NCBI GenBank assembly: GCA_016874095.1
Contig: VGVH01000019.1
Span: 1 to 46,252, forward strand
Length of the DNA stretch: 46,252 nucleotides
Source: Gammaproteobacteria bacterium
GTDB lineage: Bacteria > Pseudomonadota > Gammaproteobacteria > Steroidobacterales > GCA-2729495
Reading direction: 5' to 3'
Part shown: one piece after another, positions 1-8,008 of the stretch
Layout of the letters: every line of letters starts with the position of its first letter
How positions within the stretch are numbered: the stretch's first letter is position 1
Program-made: the position numbers and the translations under genes
The notes under the pieces: generated by a model
What the model was told of the DNA's origin: nothing
The model's database searches: none
The model's input: only the letters and a program-made list of their open reading frames with translations

Positions 1-253
1 ACGTCGTAAACCCGCCCAGCAGGCCTGTGAGGAAAAACAAGCGTGTCCCGGGCGCCAGGGCACCGCGGGAAGCCACATAGCCGCCCACTACGCCGATGGC
101 GAAGGACCCCAACACGTTAACGGCCAGGGTGCCGGCGGGCACCAGGGAACCCGGCAGCGCCCGCTCAGCCGCCGCCGTGCCGAGATATCTCAGGCCCGAG
201 CCTATCCCACCACCCAACGCGACCAACCAGAAGTTGAAGAAACTGACGGACAC
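1..253 (-). CDS. crcB: Fluoride ion channel CrcB (partial, C-terminus beyond window)
   Basis: The visible 84 residues match the N-terminal half of the CrcB/Fluc family, small inner-membrane fluoride exporters of about 120-130 residues that work as dual-topology dimers. An early GGGIGSGLRYL stretch corresponds to the family GGxxGAxxRY motif, GTLAVNVLGSFAIG is the conserved second-helix motif, and GLLGGFTT is the start of the GGFTTFS pore motif. The start is GTG at 253-251; an in-frame TAG lies four codons upstream, so no longer version is possible. The gene runs off the left edge, so the last 40 or so residues are unseen. It is divergent from the dioxygenase gene at 365. No fluoride riboswitch was recognised in the 111-bp gap. 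Confidence 0.9.
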   Translation of the reverse strand, partial: MSVSFFNFWLVALGGGIGSGLRYLGTAAAERALPGSLVPAGTLAVNVLGSFAIGVVGGYVASRGALAPGTRLFFLTGLLGGFTT

Positions 254-364
254 GCGAAAAGCCTAACCGATCGAGCCCATCTGGCGGAGGCCGGAAATCG
301 TCCGGATTCCAGCCCGGGCTACACGATCGTAAACTCTCCGGCGCAGGAACGAGGGCTGTCCGAC

Positions 365-1219
365 ATGGCGAACTACACGCGAATCCGGGTTGAGCCGGTA
401 GCCGGCTCGCTGGGCGCCGAGATCCACGGCGTGGACCTGCGCGAGCCTGTCGACGCAGCCACTTACCTGGAAATCCGTCAGGCACTCCTCGACAACCTCG
501 TCATATTCTTTCGTGACCAGGACATCACGCCCGAGCAGCAGATCGCCTTCGGCAAGCTGTTCGGCGATTTGCACATTCACCCCTTCATCCCGAGCCTCAA
601 GGACCACAAGGAAATCATTGTCCTGCGGGCGAACAACGGCGACAACGAGAACCTGCGGCTGGCCAACGCCTGGCATGAGGATCTCTCCTACACCTATGAC
701 CCGCCACTGGCAGGCATCCTGCGCTCGGTTACCTGCCCGGAGCGCGGCGGCGACACGATGTGGGTGAACCTGTATCGCGCCTACGACACGCTGTCGGATC
801 TCATGAAGGAGATCCTTGGAGGCATGAGCGCCTGGCACGACGTGACCAAGACCTATCGACGCCAGGAACTTCAACAGGAAGGCGGTGGCGAACGGTACTG
901 GCAGACCTTCAAGAAAACCCCGCCTGCCCTGCATCCCATCGTCGGCACGCACCCGGAAACCGGCCGCAAGCTCCTCTACGTGAGTGAACTGACGACCACG
1001 CACATCGAGGGCCTGAAAGAAAGGGAAAGCAGAGCGCTCCTCGACATGCTCTTCGAGCACATCGACTGGAAGGAACTGCACTGCCGCTTCTACTGGCGAA
1101 AGAACTCGATCGCCATGTGGGACAACCGCTGCACGGCGCACTACGCGGTTGGCGACTACTGGACCCCGCGCGAAATGCACCGGGTCACCGTGATCGGCAG
1201 GGAATTCAGGCAGCCTTAG
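365..1219 (+). CDS. TauD/TfdA-family Fe(II)/2-oxoglutarate dioxygenase
   Basis: This 284-residue cytoplasmic protein has the usual length of the TauD/TfdA family, which hydroxylates substrates such as taurine, alkyl sulfates or aryloxyalkanoates using Fe(II), O2 and 2-oxoglutarate. The iron triad is visible: H104-x-D106 in the segment AWHEDLSY and H259 in CTAHYAVGDY. R273 in REMHRVTV is the expected 2-oxoglutarate-binding arginine. The N-terminal part (GAEIHGVDLREP and FFRDQDIT) is also typical of the family. The substrate cannot be told from sequence. Its last 14 bases overlap, tail to tail, the end of the minus-strand MFS gene, so the two may interfere transcriptionally. No sulfonate transport or sulfur-starvation genes are adjacent, so a taurine role is not supported. 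Confidence 0.88.
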   Translation: MANYTRIRVEPVAGSLGAEIHGVDLREPVDAATYLEIRQALLDNLVIFFRDQDITPEQQIAFGKLFGDLHIHPFIPSLKDHKEIIVLRANNGDNENLRLANAWHEDLSYTYDPPLAGILRSVTCPERGGDTMWVNLYRAYDTLSDLMKEILGGMSAWHDVTKTYRRQELQQEGGGERYWQTFKKTPPALHPIVGTHPETGRKLLYVSELTTTHIEGLKERESRALLDMLFEHIDWKELHCRFYWRKNSIAMWDNRCTAHYAVGDYWTPREMHRVTVIGREFRQP

Positions 1220-2618
1220 CCCCGGCCGAGGCGCGTTCCTCCGCCTGGCTCTTCAGGCCGAAGGCCGCGATGACGGTCGCCGCCATCACGACGCCGATGA
1301 CGTTGAAGCCCTGCATCCAGCCGCCCGGGCCGCCGCCGTGTGAGGCCGCGATGGCCCCGACCAGCGCGGCACCTGACAACTGCCCGACCGCCAGCACCGT
1401 CGAGAGTAGCCCCTGCGCCGCCGTTCGCTCGTCCGGACCGGCTGCATTCAGCACCACGTAGCGCAGGGGCGCCCCGAGCAGCGCTGACAATCCGAACCCC
1501 GAGACGACCTGCCCTGCGACGAACCAGACGAGGTCATCGCCTGCGAACCCGAACATGAAGAAACCGGCAGCCGTCAGCGCGAGCCCGCCCTGTATCACGA
1601 GCTTCGACCCGACGCTGTCGAGCAGCTTGCCGGCGAGCGGCGATCCGATCACCAGCGCGATCACCGTCGGGATCATCCAGAAACTGGCCTGGTGCGCAGT
1701 CATGCCGAGCCCCGTGACGGCAAGCGTGGGCAGGAATACACCGCTGGTCTCAGCCATGCCGGTGCCGATGGACAGGAAGCCAGCGACGTTCATCTGCCGC
1801 GAGCGGAACAGGCGCGGTTGCAGGACCGGGTCCGCAGCACGCTGCTCGATGCGCCAGAACAGCGGCACGAGTGCGACGGCCAGGACCAGCGGCCCGCCGA
1901 TGGCGATATCGCCGAGGCCGAGCAGTGGCAGATTCGTAGCGAGGCCCGTGATGCCGAGGGACAGCGCTGCGAGCATCAAGGAAAGTGCGGCTACACCGGC
2001 CAGATCGAACGGCTTGGTTGCTGGCGGTAGTGCTACCGGCAGCAGGCGGGCAGCGGCAAGTATCAGCAGCACCGCGATCGGCAGGTTGATCAGGAACAGC
2101 CAGTGCCAGCTCAGGTACTTCAGCAGGAATCCGGCGAGTATCGGCCCGATGAGGAACGCGATGCCAAACACGGCGCCGATGAGTCCGAGCGCACTGCCCC
2201 GCTTTTCGACTGGAAAGGTGTCGCCGATCACAGCCGCGGCAACCGGCAGGATGCCGCCGGCGCCGATTGCCTGGATCGCGCGACCCGCGAGCATCAGAGG
2301 AAAGGCTTGCGCAATCGCGACGATGAGCGACCCGGCGCCGAAGATCGCGACGGCGAGGATATAGATCCCGCGCCGACCGTAGCGATCGGAGAGCTTGGCC
2401 ATGAAGGGCGTGCCGATGAGCCCGAACAGCACATAGATATTGAAGACCCAGGCCATGCCGCGACTGTCCGCGACGAATTCCGCCTGGATGGCGGGCAGCG
2501 CCGGGCCGACGATGGCGATGTCGAGCGCACCCATGAGCACGCCGACGAAAAGAAGCAGCAGGATACGGTTTCTTTGCTTTTCTTCCACGGCGGGACCCGC
2601 TCGACAGTGGCGCTGCAT
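1206..2618 (-). CDS. MFS transporter, EmrB/QacA (DHA2)-type drug efflux
   Basis: A 470-residue integral membrane protein with about 14 hydrophobic segments, the size and topology of the DHA2 drug:proton antiporter branch of the major facilitator superfamily. Diagnostic motifs include MGALDIAIVGPALP in TM1, the loop 2-3 motif KLSDRYGRR, and a motif C-like GAVFGIAFLIGP in TM5. Such pumps export structurally diverse hydrophobic compounds across the inner membrane. The ATG at 2618 has no evident ribosome-binding site; a GTG at 2588 (protein starting EEKQRNR) would begin just before TM1 and is an equally likely start. No membrane-fusion or outer-membrane partner gene is adjacent, so a tripartite pump is not supported here. 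Converges on and overlaps the dioxygenase gene. Confidence 0.85.
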   Translation of the reverse strand: MQRHCRAGPAVEEKQRNRILLLLFVGVLMGALDIAIVGPALPAIQAEFVADSRGMAWVFNIYVLFGLIGTPFMAKLSDRYGRRGIYILAVAIFGAGSLIVAIAQAFPLMLAGRAIQAIGAGGILPVAAAVIGDTFPVEKRGSALGLIGAVFGIAFLIGPILAGFLLKYLSWHWLFLINLPIAVLLILAAARLLPVALPPATKPFDLAGVAALSLMLAALSLGITGLATNLPLLGLGDIAIGGPLVLAVALVPLFWRIEQRAADPVLQPRLFRSRQMNVAGFLSIGTGMAETSGVFLPTLAVTGLGMTAHQASFWMIPTVIALVIGSPLAGKLLDSVGSKLVIQGGLALTAAGFFMFGFAGDDLVWFVAGQVVSGFGLSALLGAPLRYVVLNAAGPDERTAAQGLLSTVLAVGQLSGAALVGAIAASHGGGPGGWMQGFNVIGVVMAATVIAAFGLKSQAEERASAGAKAA

Positions 2619-2782
2619 GGTAGCTGAGCACAGGACGGTGGGTCAGGGCAATGCGCGGCACCCAGGAACGACAGGACGCCCACGCACACAGCCGCCAGCA
2701 GCCAGTTCCGCAGTCCGGTCGGGTCTTGCCATCCACGGGTCGCCATGACCGCTGGATGCAGCGAGGATTCCGGTTGGATGCG

Positions 2783-2806
2783 AAAAAGGCCCCTGGTCGG
2801 GGCCTT
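2783..2806 (-). terminator. Rho-independent terminator of tRNA-Gly
   Basis: On the minus strand an 8-bp perfect stem (AAGGCCCC pairing with GGGGCCTT, 2799-2806 and 2786-2793) with a 5-nt loop is followed by a run of T. It lies about 10 bp past the 3' end of the tRNA gene and therefore should end its transcript. Confidence 0.85.
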
Positions 2807-2815
2807 GCTCGAATC

Positions 2816-2889
2816 TGGAGCGGGTGATGGGAATCGAACCCACGTTAGTAGCTTGGGAAGCTACAGTTCTACCATTGAACTACACCCGC
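2816..2889 (-). tRNA. tRNA-Gly (anticodon CCC)
   Basis: A 74-nt cloverleaf can be folded on the minus strand. The acceptor stem is GCGGGTG/CACCCGC. The anticodon arm GTAGC-TTCCCAA-GCTAC places CCC at positions 34-36, reading GGG glycine codons. The T arm contains GGGTTCGATTCCC. The discriminator base is T and the CCA tail is encoded in the genome. It is a single-gene unit followed by its own hairpin terminator. Confidence 0.97.
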
Positions 2890-2902
2890 GGTACCGGGCA
2901 CC

Positions 2903-2931
2903 AGTTTAAGGACCCGCAGGAAACATGGGAA
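2903..2931 (-). promoter_or_regulatory. Putative sigma-70 promoter of tRNA-Gly
   Basis: On the minus strand TTCCCA (2931-2926) and TAAACT (2908-2903) are separated by 17 bp, with the -10 ending 13 bp before the tRNA 5' end. The -35 match is only 4 of 6, so this is a plausible but unproven call. Confidence 0.4.
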
Positions 2932-2941
2932 TACGGCAGTA

Positions 2942-3634
2942 ATGAACGGTCCTGGCGAAGCGGTAACAGGCCGACCACGCACGTTGCGGAGCTACGTCCT
3001 TCGTGGCGGGCGCATTACCGTCGCGCAACGCCGCGCCCTCGATGAACTGTGGCCGCATCATGGCATCGACTTTGACGGCAAGCCGCTCGATTTCACGGCG
3101 CTCTTCGGACGGTCGGCGCCACGGATACTGGAAATCGGTTTTGGGGACGGCGAGCTGCTCTGCGACCTGGCGCAGAAGAAACCGGAAAACGACTTTATCG
3201 GAGTCGAGGTGCACGAGGCGGGCGTTGGCCACTGCCTGCTGCTCATCGAGAAGCTGGGCCTGACCAACGTCCGACTGATCAGTCACGACGCCGTGGAGGT
3301 GCTACAGCGGCAGATCCCCGATTCCAGCCTGGCCAAGGTGTACCTGTTCTTCCCGGATCCCTGGCCGAAGAAACGTCATCACAAACGCCGCATCGTTCAG
3401 CCGGAGTTCATGCGACTTATTGCCGCAAAGCTGCAGCCCGGCGGGGAATTTCGCGCGGCGACGGACTGGGCGCCTTATGCGGCGCACATCGAGGAGATTC
3501 TGGCGACTGCGCCAGGATTCGAGCCAGTTGCTGATCCCGATCTACTGCGCTGCACCACGAAGTTCGAGCGCCGCGGCGAGCGCCTGGGGCACAAGGTCGG
3601 GGAACGGGTCTGGCGGCGCTCGACCGCGACCTGA
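2942..3634 (+). CDS. trmB: tRNA (guanine-N7-)-methyltransferase TrmB
   Basis: This 230-residue Rossmann-fold, SAM-dependent methyltransferase makes 7-methylguanosine at position 46 of the tRNA variable loop. Visible family motifs are the SAM-binding ILEIGFGDGELL, the hallmark VYLFFPDPWPKKRHHKRR with the adjacent IVQPEF, and the C-terminal TKFERRGERLGHKVGERVW. The length matches bacterial TrmB (about 230-240 residues). It lies head-to-head with the tRNA-Gly gene, with about 50 bp between them, a natural neighbour but probably a separate transcript. A small acidic protein gene follows 48 bp downstream in the same direction. Confidence 0.96.
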   Translation: MNGPGEAVTGRPRTLRSYVLRGGRITVAQRRALDELWPHHGIDFDGKPLDFTALFGRSAPRILEIGFGDGELLCDLAQKKPENDFIGVEVHEAGVGHCLLLIEKLGLTNVRLISHDAVEVLQRQIPDSSLAKVYLFFPDPWPKKRHHKRRIVQPEFMRLIAAKLQPGGEFRAATDWAPYAAHIEEILATAPGFEPVADPDLLRCTTKFERRGERLGHKVGERVWRRSTAT

Positions 3635-3682
3635 GGCTGCGCTATAAAAGTGTCGTGGCGAGTCGCCCTGGGTAGAACAACA

Positions 3683-3973
3683 ATGAACGAAATCACCCCG
3701 GTCATCAACAAATGGTACAAGCACGAGAACGGCGATCTGTTCGAGATCGTCGCGCTCGATTCCGAAGACGGCACCATAGAGGTGCAGTACTTCGACGGCA
3801 CGATCGAACAGCTGGACTTCGATACCTGGGAAGAAATGCAGATCGAGGAAGCCGAGCCGCCGGAGGACTGGTCGGGTTCGGTCGATATCGACGATGAGGA
3901 CCTCGAGGATCTCGAGGACGAACCCGAGGAAGACATCCACGATCCGCTGGAGTACCTGGACCGTCAGGATTGA
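3683..3973 (+). CDS. Small acidic protein, DUF6763-like
   Basis: A 96-residue soluble, strongly acidic protein beginning MNEITPVINKWYKHENGDLF. It contains a compact segment, FEIVALDSEDGTIEVQYFDG, resembling a small beta-barrel, then an EEAEPPEDWSGSVD stretch and a tail rich in Asp and Glu. The layout matches a family of uncharacterised gammaproteobacterial proteins (DUF6763 as I recall it; a profile search would settle this). The biochemical role is unknown. An upstream in-frame start at 3650 would add 11 residues, but homologues begin at MNEITP. The 34-bp inverted repeat begins 2 bp after the stop codon. It probably shares a transcript with trmB. Confidence 0.75.
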   Translation: MNEITPVINKWYKHENGDLFEIVALDSEDGTIEVQYFDGTIEQLDFDTWEEMQIEEAEPPEDWSGSVDIDDEDLEDLEDEPEEDIHDPLEYLDRQD

Positions 3974-3974
3974 G

Positions 3975-4067
3975 GCCCCCGCCTCGCGTACGGCGTTGTA
4001 GGGGTCCCGAGCGAGTAAGAGTGCCCCGAGCGAGGGACCCCTACAACGCCGTACGCGAGGCGGGGGC
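3975..4067. repeat. 34-bp perfect inverted repeat, hairpin-forming (REP/MITE-like)
   Basis: The arms 3975-4008 and 4034-4067 are exact reverse complements of 34 bases around a 25-base loop. The sequence CCCGAGCGAG occurs twice around the loop (4006-4015 and 4025-4034). It fills the space between two convergent genes: it starts 2 bp after the stop of the acidic-protein gene, and its right arm supplies the last codons and the TAG stop of the Rieske gene. There is no T-run on either side, so it is not a classical intrinsic terminator, though it could still block transcription or shield the 3' ends of both mRNAs. No second copy was seen in this window. Confidence 0.9.
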
Positions 4068-4418
4068 TCTTACGAGCACGGCGCCGTCGTCGATGCGGCA
4101 TGCCAGTGGCGTGAGGCTGCGGCCTGAGCAGGGGCCGACGACGCACAGACCGGTCTCGGGCACGAACAGCGCTCCGTGTGACGCACAGCGCAGCAGCCGC
4201 CCGCCACCGGGCATGCTGATCAGGAAGTGATCATCGATGAGGTTCAGCGGGTGGCCCTTGTGGGGGCACACGTTGGCGTAGGCGACCACAGACTCACCGA
4301 TCCGGCAGACGATACCGCTGAAAGGCCAATCGCCCTCTCCCGACTGGAATTCACGCGCGCCTGGATTCTCTATGTCATCGACGCGGCATACGCGACGTTC
4401 GAGCCATGCTCCGCTCAT
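4041..4418 (-). CDS. Rieske [2Fe-2S] ferredoxin-like protein
   Basis: A 125-residue soluble protein with both halves of the Rieske cluster-binding motif: CPHKGH (Cys-x-His) and, after about 17 residues, CASHGALF (Cys-x-x-His). Together these give the two Cys and two His ligands of a [2Fe-2S] centre. Small stand-alone Rieske proteins of this size usually donate electrons to ring-hydroxylating or other oxygenases; the partner is not identifiable here. The ATG overlaps the stop of ampG in an ATGA, suggesting translational coupling. The C-terminal residues after LVRAPASR and the stop codon lie within the right arm of the 34-bp inverted repeat, so the original 3' end may have been altered when that element arrived. 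Confidence 0.88.
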   Translation of the reverse strand: MSGAWLERRVCRVDDIENPGAREFQSGEGDWPFSGIVCRIGESVVAYANVCPHKGHPLNLIDDHFLISMPGGGRLLRCASHGALFVPETGLCVVGPCSGRSLTPLACRIDDGAVLVRAPASRTAL

Positions 4419-5713
4419 TTCGCAACGCCGCGGCGGGCCACGACGACGGACAGCAGGATCGCCGGGATACCCATCGCCGAGGCATAGAGGAAGAAGCTGA
4501 CCCAGTCGCTGGCCTCGACCACGCGACCCGAGAAACCGCCGATGAAATTACCGAGGAGAGTCATCAGCGCGGAAAACAGGGCGTACTGCGTGGCGGTGTA
4601 GGCCACGCTCGTCAGGCTCGACAGGTAGGCGATGAAGACTGTGCCGGCGAAACCGGCTGCCAGATTGTCGGCGGATATGGTCAGCGTGAGGATCGACAGC
4701 TGCGGACCCTGATTCGCAAGCCATGCAAACAGCAGGTTGGTACTGGCGACCAGCAAGGCGCCCCCCACCAGCGGTCGCGTAACGCCGTAGCGCGCCACCG
4801 CCAGGCCGCCGAGGGCAGCACCCAGAAGCGTCATGCCGAATCCGAATACTTTCGCAATGGCGGCGATCTGCGAGAGCGAGAAGCCGATATCGATGTAGAA
4901 CGGGTTCGCCATCACGCCGAGTATGAGATCACTGATCCGGTAGCTTGCTATGAAGCCGAGCAGCACGATCGCCCAGCCGCCGTTGCGGCGGAAGAAATCG
5001 GCGAACGGCCCGACTACGGCCGTCGCAAGCCATAACGTCAGGCGCTCGACGGAACTTGCCCGGGAACCGGCGGTGGAATGGCCGGCGCGCTGGCTGACAG
5101 GTTCGTCGATCACCAGCACTGTCGCGACGCCCACGAGCACCAGTGCTGCCATGGCGCGATACGCCGCAGACCACGACCAGAGATCCGCGATGAAGAGCGC
5201 ACCGGCACCGGATGCCAGCATCGCCACGCGATAGCCGAACTGGTAGGTGGCGGCCATTGCGCCCTGCACCTCTGCCTGCACCGCCTCGATGCGATACGCA
5301 TCGATCACGATGTCCTGCGTGGCCGAGGAAAAAGCGACGGCCAGCGCCAGCCACGCGACGAGGCCGAGATCGCTGGCAGGATCGGCCCCCGACATCGCCA
5401 GCAACGCAGCGACGAGTCCGAGTTGGGCCACGAGCATCCAGCTCCGCCGACGGCCGAGCAGCCGGTCCAGCAACGTCAGGCTCAACCGGTCGACAAATGG
5501 CGCCCAGGTGAACTTGAGCGAATAGGTGATGCCGATCCAGGCGAACATGCCGATGGTGGCCTTGCTGACGCCCGCGGTGGCCAGCCACGCGCTGAGTGTC
5601 GCGAATACCAACGGCAACGGCAGGCCGGCCGAGAACCCGAGGAACAGCATCCCGAGCACCCGCGGATGCAGGAACACACGCCAGGTGCGCGCCGCGGTAT
5701 CAGGTGCGGTCAA
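4415..5713 (-). CDS. ampG: AmpG-family muropeptide permease (MFS)
   Basis: A 432-residue inner-membrane protein of the AmpG branch of the MFS, which imports GlcNAc-anhydroMurNAc peptides for cell-wall recycling and so feeds AmpC-type beta-lactamase induction in species that have it. Family signatures are GFSAGLPLPLVFATLSAWL in TM1, LKFTWAPFVDR, LLGRRRSWM and FSSATQDIVIDAYR. The start is a TTG at 5713 inside the end of xthA (14-bp overlap). The next Met is 21 residues on and would cut into the first helix, so the TTG is preferred. It sits in a run xthA-ampG-Rieske with overlapping ends, probably one transcript. The Rieske neighbour has no obvious link to recycling. Confidence 0.88.
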   Translation of the reverse strand: MTAPDTAARTWRVFLHPRVLGMLFLGFSAGLPLPLVFATLSAWLATAGVSKATIGMFAWIGITYSLKFTWAPFVDRLSLTLLDRLLGRRRSWMLVAQLGLVAALLAMSGADPASDLGLVAWLALAVAFSSATQDIVIDAYRIEAVQAEVQGAMAATYQFGYRVAMLASGAGALFIADLWSWSAAYRAMAALVLVGVATVLVIDEPVSQRAGHSTAGSRASSVERLTLWLATAVVGPFADFFRRNGGWAIVLLGFIASYRISDLILGVMANPFYIDIGFSLSQIAAIAKVFGFGMTLLGAALGGLAVARYGVTRPLVGGALLVASTNLLFAWLANQGPQLSILTLTISADNLAAGFAGTVFIAYLSSLTSVAYTATQYALFSALMTLLGNFIGGFSGRVVEASDWVSFFLYASAMGIPAILLSVVVARRGVAK

Positions 5714-6476
5714 ACTCGTAGTCCATGATCAGCGGTGCGTGGTCCGAGAAACGCTTGCGCTTGTAGATGCTTGCCGCGCGGACGCTTCCGCGCAACTGCG
5801 GCGATGTCACCTGGTAATCGATCCGCCACCCGACGTTGTTCGCCCAGGCGTTACCGCGGTTCGACCACCATGTGTACTGCTCTGGGCGCTGGTCGACGAC
5901 GCGGAAAGCGTCGACGTATCCGGTCGCACCGAAGACCTCGTCCAGCCATGCCCGCTCTTCCGGCAGGAACCCCGAGTTCTTCTGGTTGGACCGCCAGTTC
6001 CGGAGATCTATCTGCTGGTGGGCAATGTTCCAATCTCCGCAGATCACATAACGCCGGCCGTCATTGCGGAGCCGGCGGAGGTGCTCGATGAAGACCTTCA
6101 TGAAGCGGAACTTGGATGCCTGGCGGTGCTCGCCGGCAGAACCCGAGGGCGCGTACAGTGACACTATGCTGAGATCGCCAAAGCGAACTTCCAGATAGCG
6201 CCCCTCGCGGTCGAACTCCTCGACGCCGATGCCGCGCACCAGGCCATCCGGATGTTCACGGGTCAGGAGACCGACGCCGCTGTAGCCCTTTTTGACCGCG
6301 GGCTCGTAGTAGGAAAAGAACTTCTTCGAGGTGAACGGCGCGGCTGATACGTCGTCCGCACCGGCTTTGATTTCCTGCAGGCAGACGACATCAGCGTGCT
6401 GGCGGGAAAGCCAGTCGAACAGCCCCTTGCGGGCGGCTGAACGGATCCCGTTGACGTTCAACGTAATGATGCGCAT
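5700..6476 (-). CDS. xthA: Exodeoxyribonuclease III
   Basis: This 258-residue Mg-dependent endonuclease/exonuclease/phosphatase-fold enzyme acts as an AP endonuclease and 3'-5' exonuclease in base-excision repair. The start is set at the ATG of [14 protein letters not shown], since upstream in-frame sequence is not conserved in character and would overlap pyrE. Catalytic motifs in order: N7 in NVNG, E35 in [37 protein letters not shown], and the C-terminal GWRIDYQV and [10 protein letters not shown], which carry the conserved Asp and His. The length fits ExoIII (about 260-270). It is divergent from pyrE with a 97-bp gap and overlaps ampG by 14 bp. Confidence 0.96.
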   Translation of the reverse strand: MRIITLNVNGIRSAARKGLFDWLSRQHADVVCLQEIKAGADDVSAAPFTSKKFFSYYEPAVKKGYSGVGLLTREHPDGLVRGIGVEEFDREGRYLEVRFGDLSIVSLYAPSGSAGEHRQASKFRFMKVFIEHLRRLRNDGRRYVICGDWNIAHQQIDLRNWRSNQKNSGFLPEERAWLDEVFGATGYVDAFRVVDQRPEQYTWWSNRGNAWANNVGWRIDYQVTSPQLRGSVRAASIYKRKRFSDHAPLIMDYEFDRT

Positions 6477-6573
6477 GCGGACTGCCAGCGGCGCATTCCG
6501 TGACCTGTGCCGGGCGTGCGATACTCTAGCAGATGGTGCCGCAGGCGCCGTCGCTGACGGCAAGGGTCGAAGC

Positions 6574-7221
6574 ATGCGCGCGTACAAGACGGGCTTCATC
6601 GAACTGGCGCTCGAACTGGGCGTACTCAAGTTCGGCAGCTTCAAACTGAAGTCGGGTCGCATCAGCCCCTATTTTTTCAATTCCGGGTTGTTCAATACCG
6701 GTTATGCCGCTGCCAAACTCGGTCGGTACTACGCCGCCGCGGCGGCAGCCTCGGGCATCGATTTCGACCTGTTGTTCGGCCCGGCATACAAGGGCATACC
6801 GCTGGTGACACTCACCGCCGCGGCGCTGGCCGAGCATGAAGGCATCGACCGGCCCTACAGCTTCAACCGCAAAGAGATCAAGGATCACGGCGAAGGCGGC
6901 ATGATCGTCGGCGCACCGGTCACGGGACGGGTGCTTATAGTCGATGACGTCATGACAGCGGGTACCGCAATACGGGAATCCGTCGAAATCATTCGCCAGG
7001 CTGGCGGCCAGCCTTCAGGGGTGCTGATCGCGCTGGACCGCCAGGAAAAGGGCAACGGCGAACTTTCGGCCGTCCAGGAAGTCGAGCGCACGTACGGCGT
7101 GAAGGTCTGCAGCATCATCTGCCTCAACGACCTTGTGCAGCACCTGGAGGGACACGCCGAACTGAGCCGGCACCTGCCTCTTGTGACGGATTACCGGGAA
7201 CGCTATGGCGTTGCGGCCTGA
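6574..7221 (+). CDS. pyrE: Orotate phosphoribosyltransferase
   Basis: A 215-residue cytoplasmic enzyme that joins orotate to PRPP, giving OMP in de novo pyrimidine synthesis. The sequence shows [29 protein letters not shown], the flexible catalytic loop around [15 protein letters not shown], and the PRPP-binding motif [13 protein letters not shown]. The length matches E. coli PyrE (213). The start ATG follows AAGGGTCGAAGC, an acceptable ribosome-binding site; a longer in-frame extension back to 6331 overlaps xthA and is not expected. A DUF4124 gene follows 109 bp later. Confidence 0.97.
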   Translation: MRAYKTGFIELALELGVLKFGSFKLKSGRISPYFFNSGLFNTGYAAAKLGRYYAAAAAASGIDFDLLFGPAYKGIPLVTLTAAALAEHEGIDRPYSFNRKEIKDHGEGGMIVGAPVTGRVLIVDDVMTAGTAIRESVEIIRQAGGQPSGVLIALDRQEKGNGELSAVQEVERTYGVKVCSIICLNDLVQHLEGHAELSRHLPLVTDYRERYGVAA

Positions 7222-7330
7222 GGGATCGGGCAGAGTCCGGCGTCCGGAACTGGATCACGGTTTGCAAGCCGCCTCGGATTCGATAATTCCCTCAATATCC
7301 GGCGATGCATCGCCGGAAGGGGCGCAGCGT

Positions 7331-8002
7331 ATGACGGACCATTTTCTCCGTGGCGGATTGGCCATCAGCAGCGTGATCGCGCTGCTCGCCTGCGGCATCG
7401 CTGTCGCAGCTGAGCAGAAGGGAGCGAAAACCTACCGCTGGTTAGACCAAGATGGCGTCGTCCACTTCGGCGACCGTATCCCGGCCGAGTACGCCAACAC
7501 CAAGCGTGAAGTACTGAACGAGTACGGCGTCGCCGTCGGCAGCGAGTTCGGCGCCAAGACCGCGGAGCAGATTGCCGCGGAGAAGGCAGCCGCCCGGAAG
7601 GCGGAAGAGGAGCGCCGTGTGGCGATGCTGGCTTCACGTCGTGACCAGGTGTTGCTCGATACTTACCTGACAGTCGAGGAGATCGAGGCACTGCGCGACC
7701 GCCGCCTGGAACTCATCGACACGCAGATCAAGGTGACGCAGAACTTTCTCCAGGGCCTGCGAGTCATCCTGCAGAAGCTGCAGTTCGAAGCCGCTGAATT
7801 CAGCCCCTACAGCAAGGACCCGGCAGCGCCGCCGATCGAAGGGCGCCTGGCACAGGAACTCTCGACCACGATGGATTCCATCATGCTGTACGAGAAGAAC
7901 CTGCAGGAGACCAGGAAGCGCAAGGCTGACATCGTCGCGCAGTTCGCGGCTGACATCGTGCGCTTTCAGCAGCTGAAGGCCGAGTTTGCCGCCCAGGAGT
8001 AG
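7331..8002 (+). CDS. DUF4124-domain envelope protein with coiled coil
   Basis: A 223-residue protein with an N-terminal hydrophobic signal sequence (about residues 9-27, ending ACGIAVAA). It continues with a DUF4124 module, KTYRWLDQDGVVHFGDRIPAEY (the family pattern YrWvDenGvvhysD), and then a long Lys/Glu/Ala-rich helical region likely to form coiled coils. It is therefore probably exported to the periplasm. DUF4124 proteins are common in Gammaproteobacteria but have no firmly established function. The ATG at 7331 is preceded by GGAAGGGG, a strong Shine-Dalgarno; a longer frame from 7205 would overlap pyrE and destroy the signal peptide. It converges on dut with 6 bp between stops. Confidence 0.85.
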   Translation: MTDHFLRGGLAISSVIALLACGIAVAAEQKGAKTYRWLDQDGVVHFGDRIPAEYANTKREVLNEYGVAVGSEFGAKTAEQIAAEKAAARKAEEERRVAMLASRRDQVLLDTYLTVEEIEALRDRRLELIDTQIKVTQNFLQGLRVILQKLQFEAAEFSPYSKDPAAPPIEGRLAQELSTTMDSIMLYEKNLQETRKRKADIVAQFAADIVRFQQLKAEFAAQE

Positions 8003-8008
8003 GGATTC

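Noticed and set aside
254-364. Possible fluoride riboswitch between crcB and the dioxygenase gene
   Set aside because: No recognisable conserved fluoride-aptamer core was found, and crcB's own leader is only about 100 bp.
263-1180. A 305-codon open frame antisense to the TauD-like gene
   Set aside because: It mirrors the third-position GC pattern of the real gene, has no recognisable domain and no ribosome-binding site; a shadow frame.
2619-2782. A minus-strand frame starting at 2746 with a hydrophobic stretch (LLAAVCVGVLSFLGA)
   Set aside because: It runs on as a shadow frame of the MFS gene, has no Shine-Dalgarno and no family resemblance; the interval otherwise shows nothing convincing.
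4406-5728. Several long plus-strand frames across ampG
   Set aside because: The minus strand encodes an unambiguous AmpG permease; the opposite frames are charged, non-conserved shadows caused by high GC.
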